A stretch of DNA of 64,000 nucleotides, taken from JACKFE01 sp050248735 (GTDB lineage: Bacteria > Nitrospirota > Nitrospiria > Nitrospirales > UBA8639). Position 1 is the first letter of the stretch. Each line of letters opens with the position of its first letter. The stretch covers positions 1 to 64,000 of the forward strand of contig JBFWRU010000003.1 of NCBI GenBank assembly GCA_050248735.1, written 5' to 3'. Below the pieces are notes generated by a model. It ran no database searches. It had not been told where the DNA came from and saw only the letters and a list, made by a program, of their open reading frames with translations. Positions 55,483-63,907 of the stretch are shown here, piece after piece. Made by a program: the position numbers and the translations under genes.

Positions 55483-57144
55483 ATGACACCTCTTTTTGCA
55501 CGTACGAAATTACCCCTTGTCATTTTCATGGCTGTCTTGGCCCTCTCCCTCATACAACCGGCCCATTCCATCGCGCAACGGTCCGACGCCAACGTCTTGG
55601 CGGCCAATGCCGCCATCGCTTATGACGACAAACATTACGAAGAAGCCCTCGAGCTTCTTAAGCAGGCCCTGGCCTTGGACCCCAAACACGAACGCAGCCT
55701 GTTTTATACCGGTCTGGTCCATCTTGCCCAAAAGAATCCGTCTCAGGCCATTCCTCCCTTGGAAACCGTGCACGATCTGCAACCCACGGACATCAATATT
55801 CAACACCACCTGGGTGTCGCATACTTTTCAAATGGAAATTATGACAAGGCCGCGCCGTTACTCGAAGCGACATTTGCCCAAAACCCCAGCGCCGAAAACC
55901 TGGGATACTATGTGGGATTCCTTCGGTACCGTGACAAACAGTATGGAAAGTCCGTCGAAGCGTTTGATAAGAATGAAACATCCGATCCGGATACCGTACA
56001 ACTCAACGCGTTTTATCGGGGACTGGCCTTAGGGGTTCTCGGCCTTCCCGGCGAAGCGTTAATTGAATTGGAGCAGGTCCAACGGACCCAAACCATTTCC
56101 CCGCTGACGCAATCCTCCATCCGCATTCGGGAAGCGTTATCCTCCGGCCAGATTTTTGGCAACCAAAAACGATTCCGGCTTCAAATCAACGTGGGGGGAT
56201 TTTATGACGACAATGTCGCGATCAATCCCGATCCGGTAAATACCATTATTCCTAATGCCAATGCTCAAAACCTCATTACCAATCTCCGTAATCGACATAC
56301 GACCTCCCCTGGGTTTCTGGCCTCACTCCGCGCCGATTATTCGTTTTTACGCCAAGGCCCCTTTGAAGCCGTCGCCACCTACTCTTTCTTTCAAACCGTT
56401 TATACCGAAAATAACCTGAGTAATTTTAATATCCAGGATCATCAAGTGGGCCTTTCGGGATTCTATCGGGGCGTGTTCGCCGATATTCCCTACCAACTCG
56501 GTTTACAATACTTCTATGATTACCTCTTCTTGGATATGAATGGGTTTCTCGCTCGCCATACCCCAACCGCAAGCGCCACATTTGTGGGACCCACGTTCAA
56601 CCTTCCATTTGTGGGCGTCGTCGGGAATCTGACGACATTGTTGTATCGATACCAGGTTCAGACGTTTTTCAGAGAAGTGGGCAATAATGACGTTCGCTTC
56701 GCGGGAGACCTGAGAGACGGGTATAATAATACTCTCGGCTTTATTCATGCCTTCCGACTGGCCAATGACAAATTGCTGTTACGGTTAGGATATCAATACG
56801 ACAATGAGAGCACGGATGGGGCTGCCTTTTCGTATCAGGGAAATCGCCTCCTGACCGGAGGACAATATCAACTCCCCTGGGGCAAAATGACGCTCCGGTA
56901 TGACTACGATGTCCATTGGAGAGACTATAAAAATACCCAGACGACGGCTTTCTTTACCAACAGGGAAGGGAATCTGGTGGCGAGAGATGATATTCAACAA
57001 ACACATTTAGTCCAATTAACCAAGCCCTTACCCAACAATTTTGCAGTGACCGCGCAATATCAAGGGATCCGGAGTCAATCAAACATTCCCTTGTATGATT
57101 ACACGAAGAACGTGTGGACGCTTATCTTCACCTATACTTATTAG
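55483..57144 (+). CDS. TPR-repeat protein with C-terminal outer-membrane beta-barrel
   Basis: About 553 residues. Signal peptide (about 1-32, ending HSIA) then 4-5 tetratricopeptide units (about 38-225: AAIAYDDKHYEEALELLKQALALDP, LFYTGLVHLAQKNPSQAIPPLE, HHLGVAYFSNGNYDKAAPLLE). From about 245 on, the sequence is amphipathic strands with tyrosines and ends ...IFTYTY, the pattern of a surface or outer-membrane barrel, similar in layout to Slam- or DUF560-type proteins. ATG 55483 has AAAGGA upstream. It may help assemble or export a surface partner. Substrate unknown. Confidence 0.75.
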   Translation: MTPLFARTKLPLVIFMAVLALSLIQPAHSIAQRSDANVLAANAAIAYDDKHYEEALELLKQALALDPKHERSLFYTGLVHLAQKNPSQAIPPLETVHDLQPTDINIQHHLGVAYFSNGNYDKAAPLLEATFAQNPSAENLGYYVGFLRYRDKQYGKSVEAFDKNETSDPDTVQLNAFYRGLALGVLGLPGEALIELEQVQRTQTISPLTQSSIRIREALSSGQIFGNQKRFRLQINVGGFYDDNVAINPDPVNTIIPNANAQNLITNLRNRHTTSPGFLASLRADYSFLRQGPFEAVATYSFFQTVYTENNLSNFNIQDHQVGLSGFYRGVFADIPYQLGLQYFYDYLFLDMNGFLARHTPTASATFVGPTFNLPFVGVVGNLTTLLYRYQVQTFFREVGNNDVRFAGDLRDGYNNTLGFIHAFRLANDKLLLRLGYQYDNESTDGAAFSYQGNRLLTGGQYQLPWGKMTLRYDYDVHWRDYKNTQTTAFFTNREGNLVARDDIQQTHLVQLTKPLPNNFAVTAQYQGIRSQSNIPLYDYTKNVWTLIFTYTY

Positions 57145-57167
57145 ATTCGTCAGGTTAGTTTTCTCAG

Positions 57168-57203
57168 GCAGGCAGCTTGAAATTATTTTTTCAAGCTGCC
57201 TGC
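57168..57203. terminator. hairpin between the converging TPR-barrel and YdjM-like genes
   Basis: A perfect 15-bp stem (arms 57168-57182 and 57189-57203, loop 6). Neither side has a long U run, so termination may be assisted. It lies between converging genes. Confidence 0.5.
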
Positions 57204-57236
57204 AATCCTCTCCAGCCCAACGTTTTTTCTTGTCCA

Positions 57237-57800
57237 TCAGGTTGACCCCTTTTCATGAGAGTTCATACTCCTCGAATTGACTTTCAAAATTCCCAGCCAC
57301 AGACCAACAGGAATCCCGATCCACAGCAGCTCACTCCACAGCACGCCCAGTCCCCAACTCGAAAAAAATGAGGAAATGCCGATCGGCGAAACGGTAATAG
57401 GCCGCCAGGGGATAAAGTACCTGTCAGAGTCAAAGGGTGCAAAAAATGCGATGCCCAGTCCGCCATCCGTCATCGCATCCAAAACCCCATGGGACATTGT
57501 CACACCAAAGAAAAAGAGTGCCAGGATTCCATAAGGACGACTCCCGAAGGCCAAACCCGGAACCGCCAGTCGAGGCACCAGAAGGCCCATGATCCCCGCA
57601 AAAAACAGGGAATGCGTCAACCCACGATGTCCCAGCACATGTTCATAGGGAATCCCCAGAAAGAGCCCGATCACATCAGCGTCCGGCAGGAGACAACAAG
57701 CAACCGCCAACCACCAAAAGCGTTTCGTGCGGAATGCCGGCTGAAGGGTTTTGCCCATGGCGTAGGCCACGGCAATATGTCCAAAGGCTGAAGCCATCAA
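57237..57800 (-). CDS. YdjM-like membrane-bound metal-dependent hydrolase
   Basis: 187 residues, several transmembrane segments. The family signature is clear: HIAVAYAMGK, LLPDADVIG, HRGLTHSLFFAGIMG and HGVLDAMTDGGLGIAFFAPFDSDRYFIPW, with His and Asp residues for metal binding. Family: LexA-binding, inner-membrane-associated hydrolase (YdjM, DUF457). Substrate unknown. Two Met start options differ by one codon. Confidence 0.9.
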   Translation of the reverse strand: MMASAFGHIAVAYAMGKTLQPAFRTKRFWWLAVACCLLPDADVIGLFLGIPYEHVLGHRGLTHSLFFAGIMGLLVPRLAVPGLAFGSRPYGILALFFFGVTMSHGVLDAMTDGGLGIAFFAPFDSDRYFIPWRPITVSPIGISSFFSSWGLGVLWSELLWIGIPVGLWLGILKVNSRSMNSHEKGST

Positions 57801-57835
57801 CTTCCTTTCACACGAATTCCTGATATCCTAGGAAC

Positions 57836-59743
57836 ATGCTGAAATGTAAATTACCATGCTCTCTAACCCGGTTAACGGCCCTCGTCGGACTATGGCTGGT
57901 TTTTACCATGGGTTGCAGTGCCGGGCCGGATTTTTTCAATGAAAATTCGCAAGTTTCAGAATCCAAGACTTCTCACTATGGCTCACAGCGAGACAAACCA
58001 CGTATCTCGCAATATCTCACAATGCGGGACGGAGTCAAAATTGCGATCGACCTCTACCTACCCGATAATCTTCAACCCGGCCAAAAAATTCCCACGATCC
58101 TTCATCAAACCCGCTATTGGCGTGCGGTCGACTACCGCTGGCTCGTGGGGCTGTTCAAAGAAGACCGGCCGCGGGGCATTATCGGCCGCTATGCCGAGCG
58201 ATTTCTGCAGGAAGGCTATGCGTGGGTGGATGTGGATGTGCGGGGCTCAGGCGCGTCATTCGGCTCACGCCCGGTGGCCTATTCGCCCGAGGAAATCAAA
58301 GACGGTGCGGAAATTGTCGACTGGATCATCACCCAACCCTGGTCCAATGGAAATATTGGCGCCATGGGCATCTCCTATAGCGGCGGCACCGCCGAAATGC
58401 TGTTGATCAACCAACATCCGGCAGTGAAAGCCGTGGCCCCCATGTTTTCCGGGTTTGATCTGTACTCCGAAATCGCGTTCCCCGGCGGCATCCATCTGAA
58501 CTGGTTTACCAAAACCTGGACCACGATCAATCATCGGCTCGACAATAACCAGCTACCCGTTGGCGGGTGGATGGCCAACCTGTTTGTACGTGGAGTCCGG
58601 CCCGTTGATCATGATGCAGGTGACCAACTCTTATCCCAGGCCATCAAGAACCATGCAGACAATTGGAGTCCTTATCAGGAAGCCTCCGGCATCACGTTTC
58701 GAGACGATCCTCCGCCCTCCCGTCACGCTCCGAATATCGATGCCCTCAGCACCCAAACCTATGCGGACCAGATTGCCGGGTCAGGCGCAACCATCTACAG
58801 CTATAGCGGATGGTTTGACGGGGGATATCAGTTGGCGGCCATCAAACGGCACCTGCGTCATCGTCAAAACCCTGACAATAAACTCATCCTGGGCCCCTGG
58901 GACCACGGAGGCAAACGACACATCAGTCCGGAATCGCTTGGACCCGCACCTTTCGATCATGCCGGCGAACTCCTGAAGTTTTTTGACAAACATCTGAAGG
59001 GAATGGGCGGGGACCTTCCCGACGATCCGCCTGTTCGCTATTACACCATGGGTGAGGAACGCTGGAAGGAATCTCAACATTGGCCACCTCCATCCACCAC
59101 CATCCCATTCTTTTTCCAGGATGGAGCCAGGCTTTCGCCGGATCAACCAAAGGCAACCGTTCAACCGGATCACTATCAGGTCAATCCCGATACCGGGTCA
59201 GGGGACCATTCGCGCTGGAACACACTGGTGGGCATTTCACTGAAAGACCCGTATCCCGATCGGAAGGAACGAGATCGGGATTTATTGGTCTACACTTCAG
59301 AACCACTGTCTCAAAACATGGAAGTCACCGGCCACCCGATAGCCACTATTTATCTATCTTCTTCCACACCGGATACCAATCTGTTTGTGTATTTGGAAGA
59401 TGTCACGCCGGAAGGGGACGTGCATTACGTGACGGAAGGACAACTACGGGCCCTTCATAGAAAATGGACTCCACCTGAAAACGGAACGTCCAAGTCCCTC
59501 CCGATCCCTCATCGAACCTTTCGCCGGGCCGATGCGGCGCCTCTTAATGTGGGCGAAGTGGCTTCCCTGACCCTCGACCTACTGCCCACGTCCTATCAAT
59601 TCAAACAAGGCCACCGCATTCGTGTGGCTCTGGCAGGAGCGGACATAGATCATTTCCAATCATTGGATGGCCAAACCTCGGTTTGGGAGGTCTGGCATAC
59701 CACAGACCGTCCATCCCGTATTGACCTTCCGGTTGTCTGGTGA
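57836..59743 (+). CDS. CocE/NonD-family serine hydrolase, predicted lipoprotein
   Basis: 635 residues with a lipobox (TMGCSAG) near residue 27, so probably membrane-anchored. The alpha/beta hydrolase domain has YLTMRDGVKIAIDLYLP, a nucleophile elbow MGISYSGG near residue 180 (Ser is the nucleophile), and SGWFDGG and GPWDHGGKRH with the later catalytic Asp and His. The C-terminal X-Pro dipeptidyl-peptidase beta domain follows (HPIATIYLSSSTPDTNLFVYLEDV). CocE relatives hydrolyse esters, amides or peptides. Substrate unknown. Stands between converging and divergent genes. Confidence 0.9.
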   Translation: MLKCKLPCSLTRLTALVGLWLVFTMGCSAGPDFFNENSQVSESKTSHYGSQRDKPRISQYLTMRDGVKIAIDLYLPDNLQPGQKIPTILHQTRYWRAVDYRWLVGLFKEDRPRGIIGRYAERFLQEGYAWVDVDVRGSGASFGSRPVAYSPEEIKDGAEIVDWIITQPWSNGNIGAMGISYSGGTAEMLLINQHPAVKAVAPMFSGFDLYSEIAFPGGIHLNWFTKTWTTINHRLDNNQLPVGGWMANLFVRGVRPVDHDAGDQLLSQAIKNHADNWSPYQEASGITFRDDPPPSRHAPNIDALSTQTYADQIAGSGATIYSYSGWFDGGYQLAAIKRHLRHRQNPDNKLILGPWDHGGKRHISPESLGPAPFDHAGELLKFFDKHLKGMGGDLPDDPPVRYYTMGEERWKESQHWPPPSTTIPFFFQDGARLSPDQPKATVQPDHYQVNPDTGSGDHSRWNTLVGISLKDPYPDRKERDRDLLVYTSEPLSQNMEVTGHPIATIYLSSSTPDTNLFVYLEDVTPEGDVHYVTEGQLRALHRKWTPPENGTSKSLPIPHRTFRRADAAPLNVGEVASLTLDLLPTSYQFKQGHRIRVALAGADIDHFQSLDGQTSVWEVWHTTDRPSRIDLPVVW

Positions 59744-59808
59744 TTCCATCCTTAATATTTTTGCTTGCCCTTCTTTTGAGGTTCCAGAAACTTAGCTTGG
59801 ATGTCCTC

Positions 59809-59831
59809 AAAAAAATGGTTTTGGAAACCAT
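59809..59831 (-). terminator. rho-independent terminator of the pAgo operon
   Basis: Read leftward: ATGGTTT, loop CCA, AAACCAT, then a run of six T. The 7-bp hairpin lies about 40 bases past the HEPN gene stop. It marks the end of the three-gene unit. Confidence 0.65.
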
Positions 59832-59868
59832 CCCCATTTCATATGAATAGACGAACTAATCTATTAAT

Positions 59869-60507
59869 CTATTGTAGGGAGCGAACGTTATTCTTCTCAA
59901 GTTGATCGAAAAAATCGAGGAAAACGTCTAGAGCATTTCCATTGAATTCGGAATGAAATTTCATTCGTCCATCTTCCGGAACATCTATTGTTGGCCATTT
60001 CTCTGCAGTATTCCGAAGTCCTTGGTGCTTATTATTTTTTGCCTCAACCTTAGAATTATTGTGAACTATGAGGTTTCTCAATTCATTAAGGAATTTGACA
60101 GAACTCCAAGAGGCAGATGAAACAGAGAGTCCAACCACTTTGGTGAGGTAGTTGTATGCACGCCTTACTCCACGGTCTTTAAGGTCATAGAGCCCAACTG
60201 AGAATTTGCGTGCATCTCCAATCTTCTCGCAAATTTCGTTTACAATTGATTCAAAGTGAGAAAAAGAAGCCATAAACAATGATTCACGTAATGTCATCGG
60301 ATAGAAAACTTCAATTTCCAAGTATCGAGAAAGGTCTAATTCCTCAGGCATCGGAACATTCTGTGAATAAGGGTCCCACAATTCTGATTTCAACTGCTCA
60401 AGATGTTTTTCCTGCAATAAAGAATATGCCTTGAGGTAATTAGCCAAACATTTAAATGTATCAACTTCAGTTCGGATAATTTTCTCGAACTCTTCATCTA
60501 TACACAT
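59869..60507 (-). CDS. HEPN-type protein, third gene of the short-pAgo operon
   Basis: 212 residues from ATG 60507, 25 bases after the pAgo stop. The longer frame to 60654 lies inside the pAgo gene and its extra residues are unlike the rest. Almost wholly helical: EFEKIIRTEVDTFKCLANYLKAY (about 7-30), ESLFMASFSHFESIVNEICEKIG (about 75-98) and, in the third helix, LNELRNLIVHNNS. R144-NLIV-H149 fits the R-x4-6-H motif of HEPN ribonucleases and toxins; the layout resembles MAE_28990-type HEPN proteins. It probably cleaves RNA or is the toxic partner of the pAgo system. This is inference; a structural HEPN search is needed. Confidence 0.65.
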   Translation of the reverse strand: MCIDEEFEKIIRTEVDTFKCLANYLKAYSLLQEKHLEQLKSELWDPYSQNVPMPEELDLSRYLEIEVFYPMTLRESLFMASFSHFESIVNEICEKIGDARKFSVGLYDLKDRGVRRAYNYLTKVVGLSVSSASWSSVKFLNELRNLIVHNNSKVEAKNNKHQGLRNTAEKWPTIDVPEDGRMKFHSEFNGNALDVFLDFFDQLEKNNVRSLQ

Positions 60508-60532
60508 GGTCGTATCAGGGAAGACTTCCTGC

Positions 60533-62056
60533 TTAAATGTAGTATTTAAAGTTGTGTCGACGATCCGTGACATTAGGGTTGGATATGAGAATTTCGCCAA
60601 CTGCGCTGGAAAAGCCAACAGTGACAGGCTGATTATCTCCAACCTTGCATGCATTGTAGTTGAGTTTCGTTAATGCAAAAATATCCTTCGCTACTAACTC
60701 AATATCAGCCTGACCATGTTGAATTTCTATTTTTAAGGGGACAGGGGTTTCCCACCCGTCGTATGTGGCTATTCGCGACTTAAAACCGGAGCCATAAAGA
60801 TAGGCGGCACTTTCAGAAAGACGCCAAAATGTACCTCTCAGGATGGGCATGGTTCCGTCTCGAAAGAGGCGAGGACCGAATCGATCCGGACGAACACAAA
60901 CACCTACTATCTTACAATTAGTGGGGCAAGCCTTTTTGAACCCAGCGAATTCTTCCTCACTAATGACGGACCGAGAGTGAAGGAAAATTTCTGAAATTGG
61001 TGTATCGTCAGGCGTCTTTGCCCTATTATAAGTATCGAGAACACCCGATAGAAGATTCTGGGCTGCATCTATTGAAAGATGACAACGCTTGTCTTCTGGG
61101 GAATACCAAGGCCCGAAGTCGCCCAAGAATACGATTCCGTCCCCTGAATCCAGAAACATTTGAGCAGCGCAACATGCGGTATTTTTTTCATCTGGTACAA
61201 CTCGAAACGACATCCCGATATAACACACACCCTTTCTAGCAGCATTGAGTTTCCAAGGCTTTCCACCACATTTATAGAAAAGTGTGGTAGAAAGGTTCCA
61301 CATTCTATCGGAAAGTGGAGTAAGGCCACGTTCTCCAGCTTCCTTTTCATCGGTCAGTCGTAAAGTTGACTCTCTGATAATCTGAACAGGGATATCAAAC
61401 TTCATAGCTCGTGCTTTGAGCTGTCGCCTAAAGTCTGGCGCCAAATGATACTGATCTGGGTCAAATTCGTTAAAGATTTCGCATTGACCAGCTTTTCGAG
61501 ATTTTTTAAGGCTTGCAGAAATCCCTTCATCACTTGGATTAATAATACGAGACTTTGGCCGACAATTCATCCAAACTTCATCGGGAACGATGCATATCGC
61601 CACTCCTGGTGACGCGTCCAAAGTCTTCGCCTTGGAGAAATGTTCCAGAAATTGTTCAACAACAGCATAGCATCGCTCATGAGGGTCTCGCCTTCGCGAG
61701 GCCACCAGAAGCTTTTCTCTATCAACTATGTATTGACGATCTGGTGTAATCGGCCAACAACGGCCAAATGCTACCTCAAATCCCAGAAAGGGCGGCCAAA
61801 GACGTTGTTTTAGCCTGTTTTCGTGGAATACAAGGCTATTCATCGCAATAGCCCATCGTTCCCACAGTTTCAAACCAACTTCTGGCCCGAGCACGATGTA
61901 ATTGCAGGAGGATCCTTGAGACGATACATTCGCGCTGAAAGCACCGAAAAGTGCAAGTCCATCATGAGGATCGGTGGTTGAGTGTCCTCCCCTAAACTCA
62001 AGTCGAGGTTCATCAATTACCGTTATGTATTCAGTTGATACTGTCTTCGACTTCAT
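60533..62056 (-). CDS. short prokaryotic Argonaute (MID-PIWI), catalytically dead
   Basis: 507 residues, no N/PAZ, the short-pAgo length. Start: ATG 62056 with AGAGG nine bases upstream, overlapping the partner gene by 26 bases (ATG 62077 is an alternative). N-terminal EPRLEFRGGHSTTDPHDGL is the family start. MID (about 145-245) shows FRRQLKARAMKFDIPVQIIREST, which includes the phosphate-binding K and Q. PIWI (about 250-500) shows LFYKCGGKPWKL and GVCYIGMSF, where the first catalytic Asp is Met, and IFLHSRSVISEEEF, where the second Asp is Ser. It should bind a guide and target but not cut. Its effector is encoded by neighbouring genes. Confidence 0.92.
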   Translation of the reverse strand: MKSKTVSTEYITVIDEPRLEFRGGHSTTDPHDGLALFGAFSANVSSQGSSCNYIVLGPEVGLKLWERWAIAMNSLVFHENRLKQRLWPPFLGFEVAFGRCWPITPDRQYIVDREKLLVASRRRDPHERCYAVVEQFLEHFSKAKTLDASPGVAICIVPDEVWMNCRPKSRIINPSDEGISASLKKSRKAGQCEIFNEFDPDQYHLAPDFRRQLKARAMKFDIPVQIIRESTLRLTDEKEAGERGLTPLSDRMWNLSTTLFYKCGGKPWKLNAARKGVCYIGMSFRVVPDEKNTACCAAQMFLDSGDGIVFLGDFGPWYSPEDKRCHLSIDAAQNLLSGVLDTYNRAKTPDDTPISEIFLHSRSVISEEEFAGFKKACPTNCKIVGVCVRPDRFGPRLFRDGTMPILRGTFWRLSESAAYLYGSGFKSRIATYDGWETPVPLKIEIQHGQADIELVAKDIFALTKLNYNACKVGDNQPVTVGFSSAVGEILISNPNVTDRRHNFKYYI

Positions 62057-63848
62057 CACCGTAATCCTCTTGTTCATTCATATAGGACAAGACCTCTTCA
62101 TGACTAGCGCGGATATTTTCCAATGCTGATTCATCGATGCTTACGGGGACGGTCCAACAATCAGGTGTAGCTGATATGGAAATTGTTTCATCAGGAAGAA
62201 GGCCCAAATCAATTTTGTCTCCTTTTGATAGAAATTGTAGGATTGCAAGAATACGATTAAACCAATCGTCATTCCACCAATTCTTACACAAATGTTTGCG
62301 GCGAGATTGTGCAGTTCTTGTAGGAAGTATATTTCCCTCAACGTCAGTAAACCTTACATGCACGCGAACCAGGACACCGAAAGAGCCATCTGCGTTCCTT
62401 ATTGTGGATAAACTAGGGCCTAAATAATACTTATAAACAGCAGATAATTGAGGCCGCCAGTACTTTCGCTCTCCTGTACAGGTAATAAAAGACTTAGATC
62501 CATTTGGCTTTGTAAAGTAAAGACGTTCAAACCTCGCGAGCCCCTGCGGAAAGAACAATTGTTTTCGGTCGTTACAAAAACGCAATCCTTTCTCCTCATA
62601 GGCAACCTGAAGAGTCTTCCGAACTAGCTCAGGGGTTAGGTTTTGAGTCGAAATATTATCCACATGTGGCACATGCCTCCAAGCCACCCCTCCCGCTGAT
62701 TTGATGCCATGCTGCTCAACCAGTTCCAATGGAGGGGAATGGAACGACAAAAATGAATAAGGATCAACACGCCGGAAAGCCCATTTTCTACCTGCGGAGT
62801 GCAGAGAATCATTATCTATAGGAACCTTTGAAATAAAGCGTTTGATAACATCGGGTGTTTTTAAAACTCGAAACCTATTTGAGTATAAGATTTCTGGTTG
62901 TTGACATATTATCTCCGATGGCATAAATGAACGAAGCGTAATATCAACGGCTGTTTTCGACCTCGGACATTGAACAGACAAAAGAACATCTAGCAGAGAA
63001 CCAAGGCCTTCAGCCAAGCTGTTAGTAAATGAAACGGCCTCAAGTAACCTAGTCTTAAGATCAAGCCTGCTAGAATCAATCGGCCCCGAAATGATCGGAA
63101 GGACCAGATCCCTCCGAATTGCGTGGGCCATACTTCTCCGGGAAGATAGATCAGGGTCTATCACAGATGTAGGTGAAATAATTGATAGAAATCGGAAGGC
63201 GCGATTCTTCACAAGTATTTCTATTGTCTCACCCAGAGAAGATCCACCCATTGGAGCCAATCCACGACACCATACCAAGTAACCTTCAAGCCTAAGTCGA
63301 CGTGCAATCCAAAATGCTAAAACTTCGTCGGAATCGGCATAGTCAACTATTAAATAATCCGGTGAACTGACTATCGTTAGGCCACCCGCTTGAGAAAAAA
63401 AAGGAGGGCAGAATATTGATGGGTGGTTGGCCATGACATTTGGATGCACTGTCCCAAGCAAGATGCGTAGACGTTCAAGACCAAAGAGATCAAGCTTCCA
63501 TCCAAAGGAAGCTTCCACAAAAGCCATCGCCTTGTCTCGTTCAGTTGATGAGAAGTCTGCTGTGCATAAGAAAAAGATTCGAAAACATTTATGTCCGTGT
63601 TTTTGAATTTTCTCGCAGTCCTCCGTCAGCTTTTTTAACCAGGCTTCACGTACGCTGTAAGCAAAGATTGTTACATCCTCGTGGCTATGCCGATCAATGT
63701 ATATCGCATCGCGCCCTTTATCTTTCATTCCCCCCAGGGGTTCAATCGAGGAGTATCCTTCAGCTGCCATCAAGTCGTGACACAGTCGTTCGAACTGATC
63801 GTAATCAGTTACCTGCTCTAGACAGTAGATAATGGGATCAGCTGCCAT
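62031..63848 (-). CDS. APAZ protein with nuclease-like and TIR-like N-terminal domains
   Basis: 605 residues; first gene of the pAgo operon. Residues ~12-135 resemble a restriction-endonuclease (Mrr/PD-(D/E)XK) fold: FERLCHDLMAAEGY, GGMKDKGRDA with the first acidic residue at D47, then IFAYSVREAW where (E/Q)xK would be expected. Residues ~163-265 resemble a TIR domain (DYLIVDYADSDEVLAFWIARRLRLEGYLVW, FLSIISPTSV), but the catalytic Glu is not visible. Residues ~320-575 form the APAZ domain (FFPQGLARFERLYF, RRKHLCKNWWNDDWFNRIL), the N/PAZ-like partner that pairs with short pAgo. Domain borders are my reading. It likely forms a heterodimer with the pAgo; a nuclease effector is inferred. Confidence 0.82.
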   Translation of the reverse strand: MAADPIIYCLEQVTDYDQFERLCHDLMAAEGYSSIEPLGGMKDKGRDAIYIDRHSHEDVTIFAYSVREAWLKKLTEDCEKIQKHGHKCFRIFFLCTADFSSTERDKAMAFVEASFGWKLDLFGLERLRILLGTVHPNVMANHPSIFCPPFFSQAGGLTIVSSPDYLIVDYADSDEVLAFWIARRLRLEGYLVWCRGLAPMGGSSLGETIEILVKNRAFRFLSIISPTSVIDPDLSSRRSMAHAIRRDLVLPIISGPIDSSRLDLKTRLLEAVSFTNSLAEGLGSLLDVLLSVQCPRSKTAVDITLRSFMPSEIICQQPEILYSNRFRVLKTPDVIKRFISKVPIDNDSLHSAGRKWAFRRVDPYSFLSFHSPPLELVEQHGIKSAGGVAWRHVPHVDNISTQNLTPELVRKTLQVAYEEKGLRFCNDRKQLFFPQGLARFERLYFTKPNGSKSFITCTGERKYWRPQLSAVYKYYLGPSLSTIRNADGSFGVLVRVHVRFTDVEGNILPTRTAQSRRKHLCKNWWNDDWFNRILAILQFLSKGDKIDLGLLPDETISISATPDCWTVPVSIDESALENIRASHEEVLSYMNEQEDYGDEVEDSIN

Positions 63849-63878
63849 TGAAAAAATCCATCCTCGTGAAAGAGAAGT

Positions 63879-63907
63879 AGGCTACGACCCCTTGCCCTTA
63901 GTGTCAA
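63879..63907 (-). promoter_or_regulatory. candidate promoter of the pAgo operon
   Basis: Read leftward: perfect TTGACA (63907-63902), 17 bases, TAGCCT (63884-63879; 3/6 match). The start near 63872 is about 24 bases before the ATG, and GAGG follows for ribosome binding. Confidence 0.45.
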
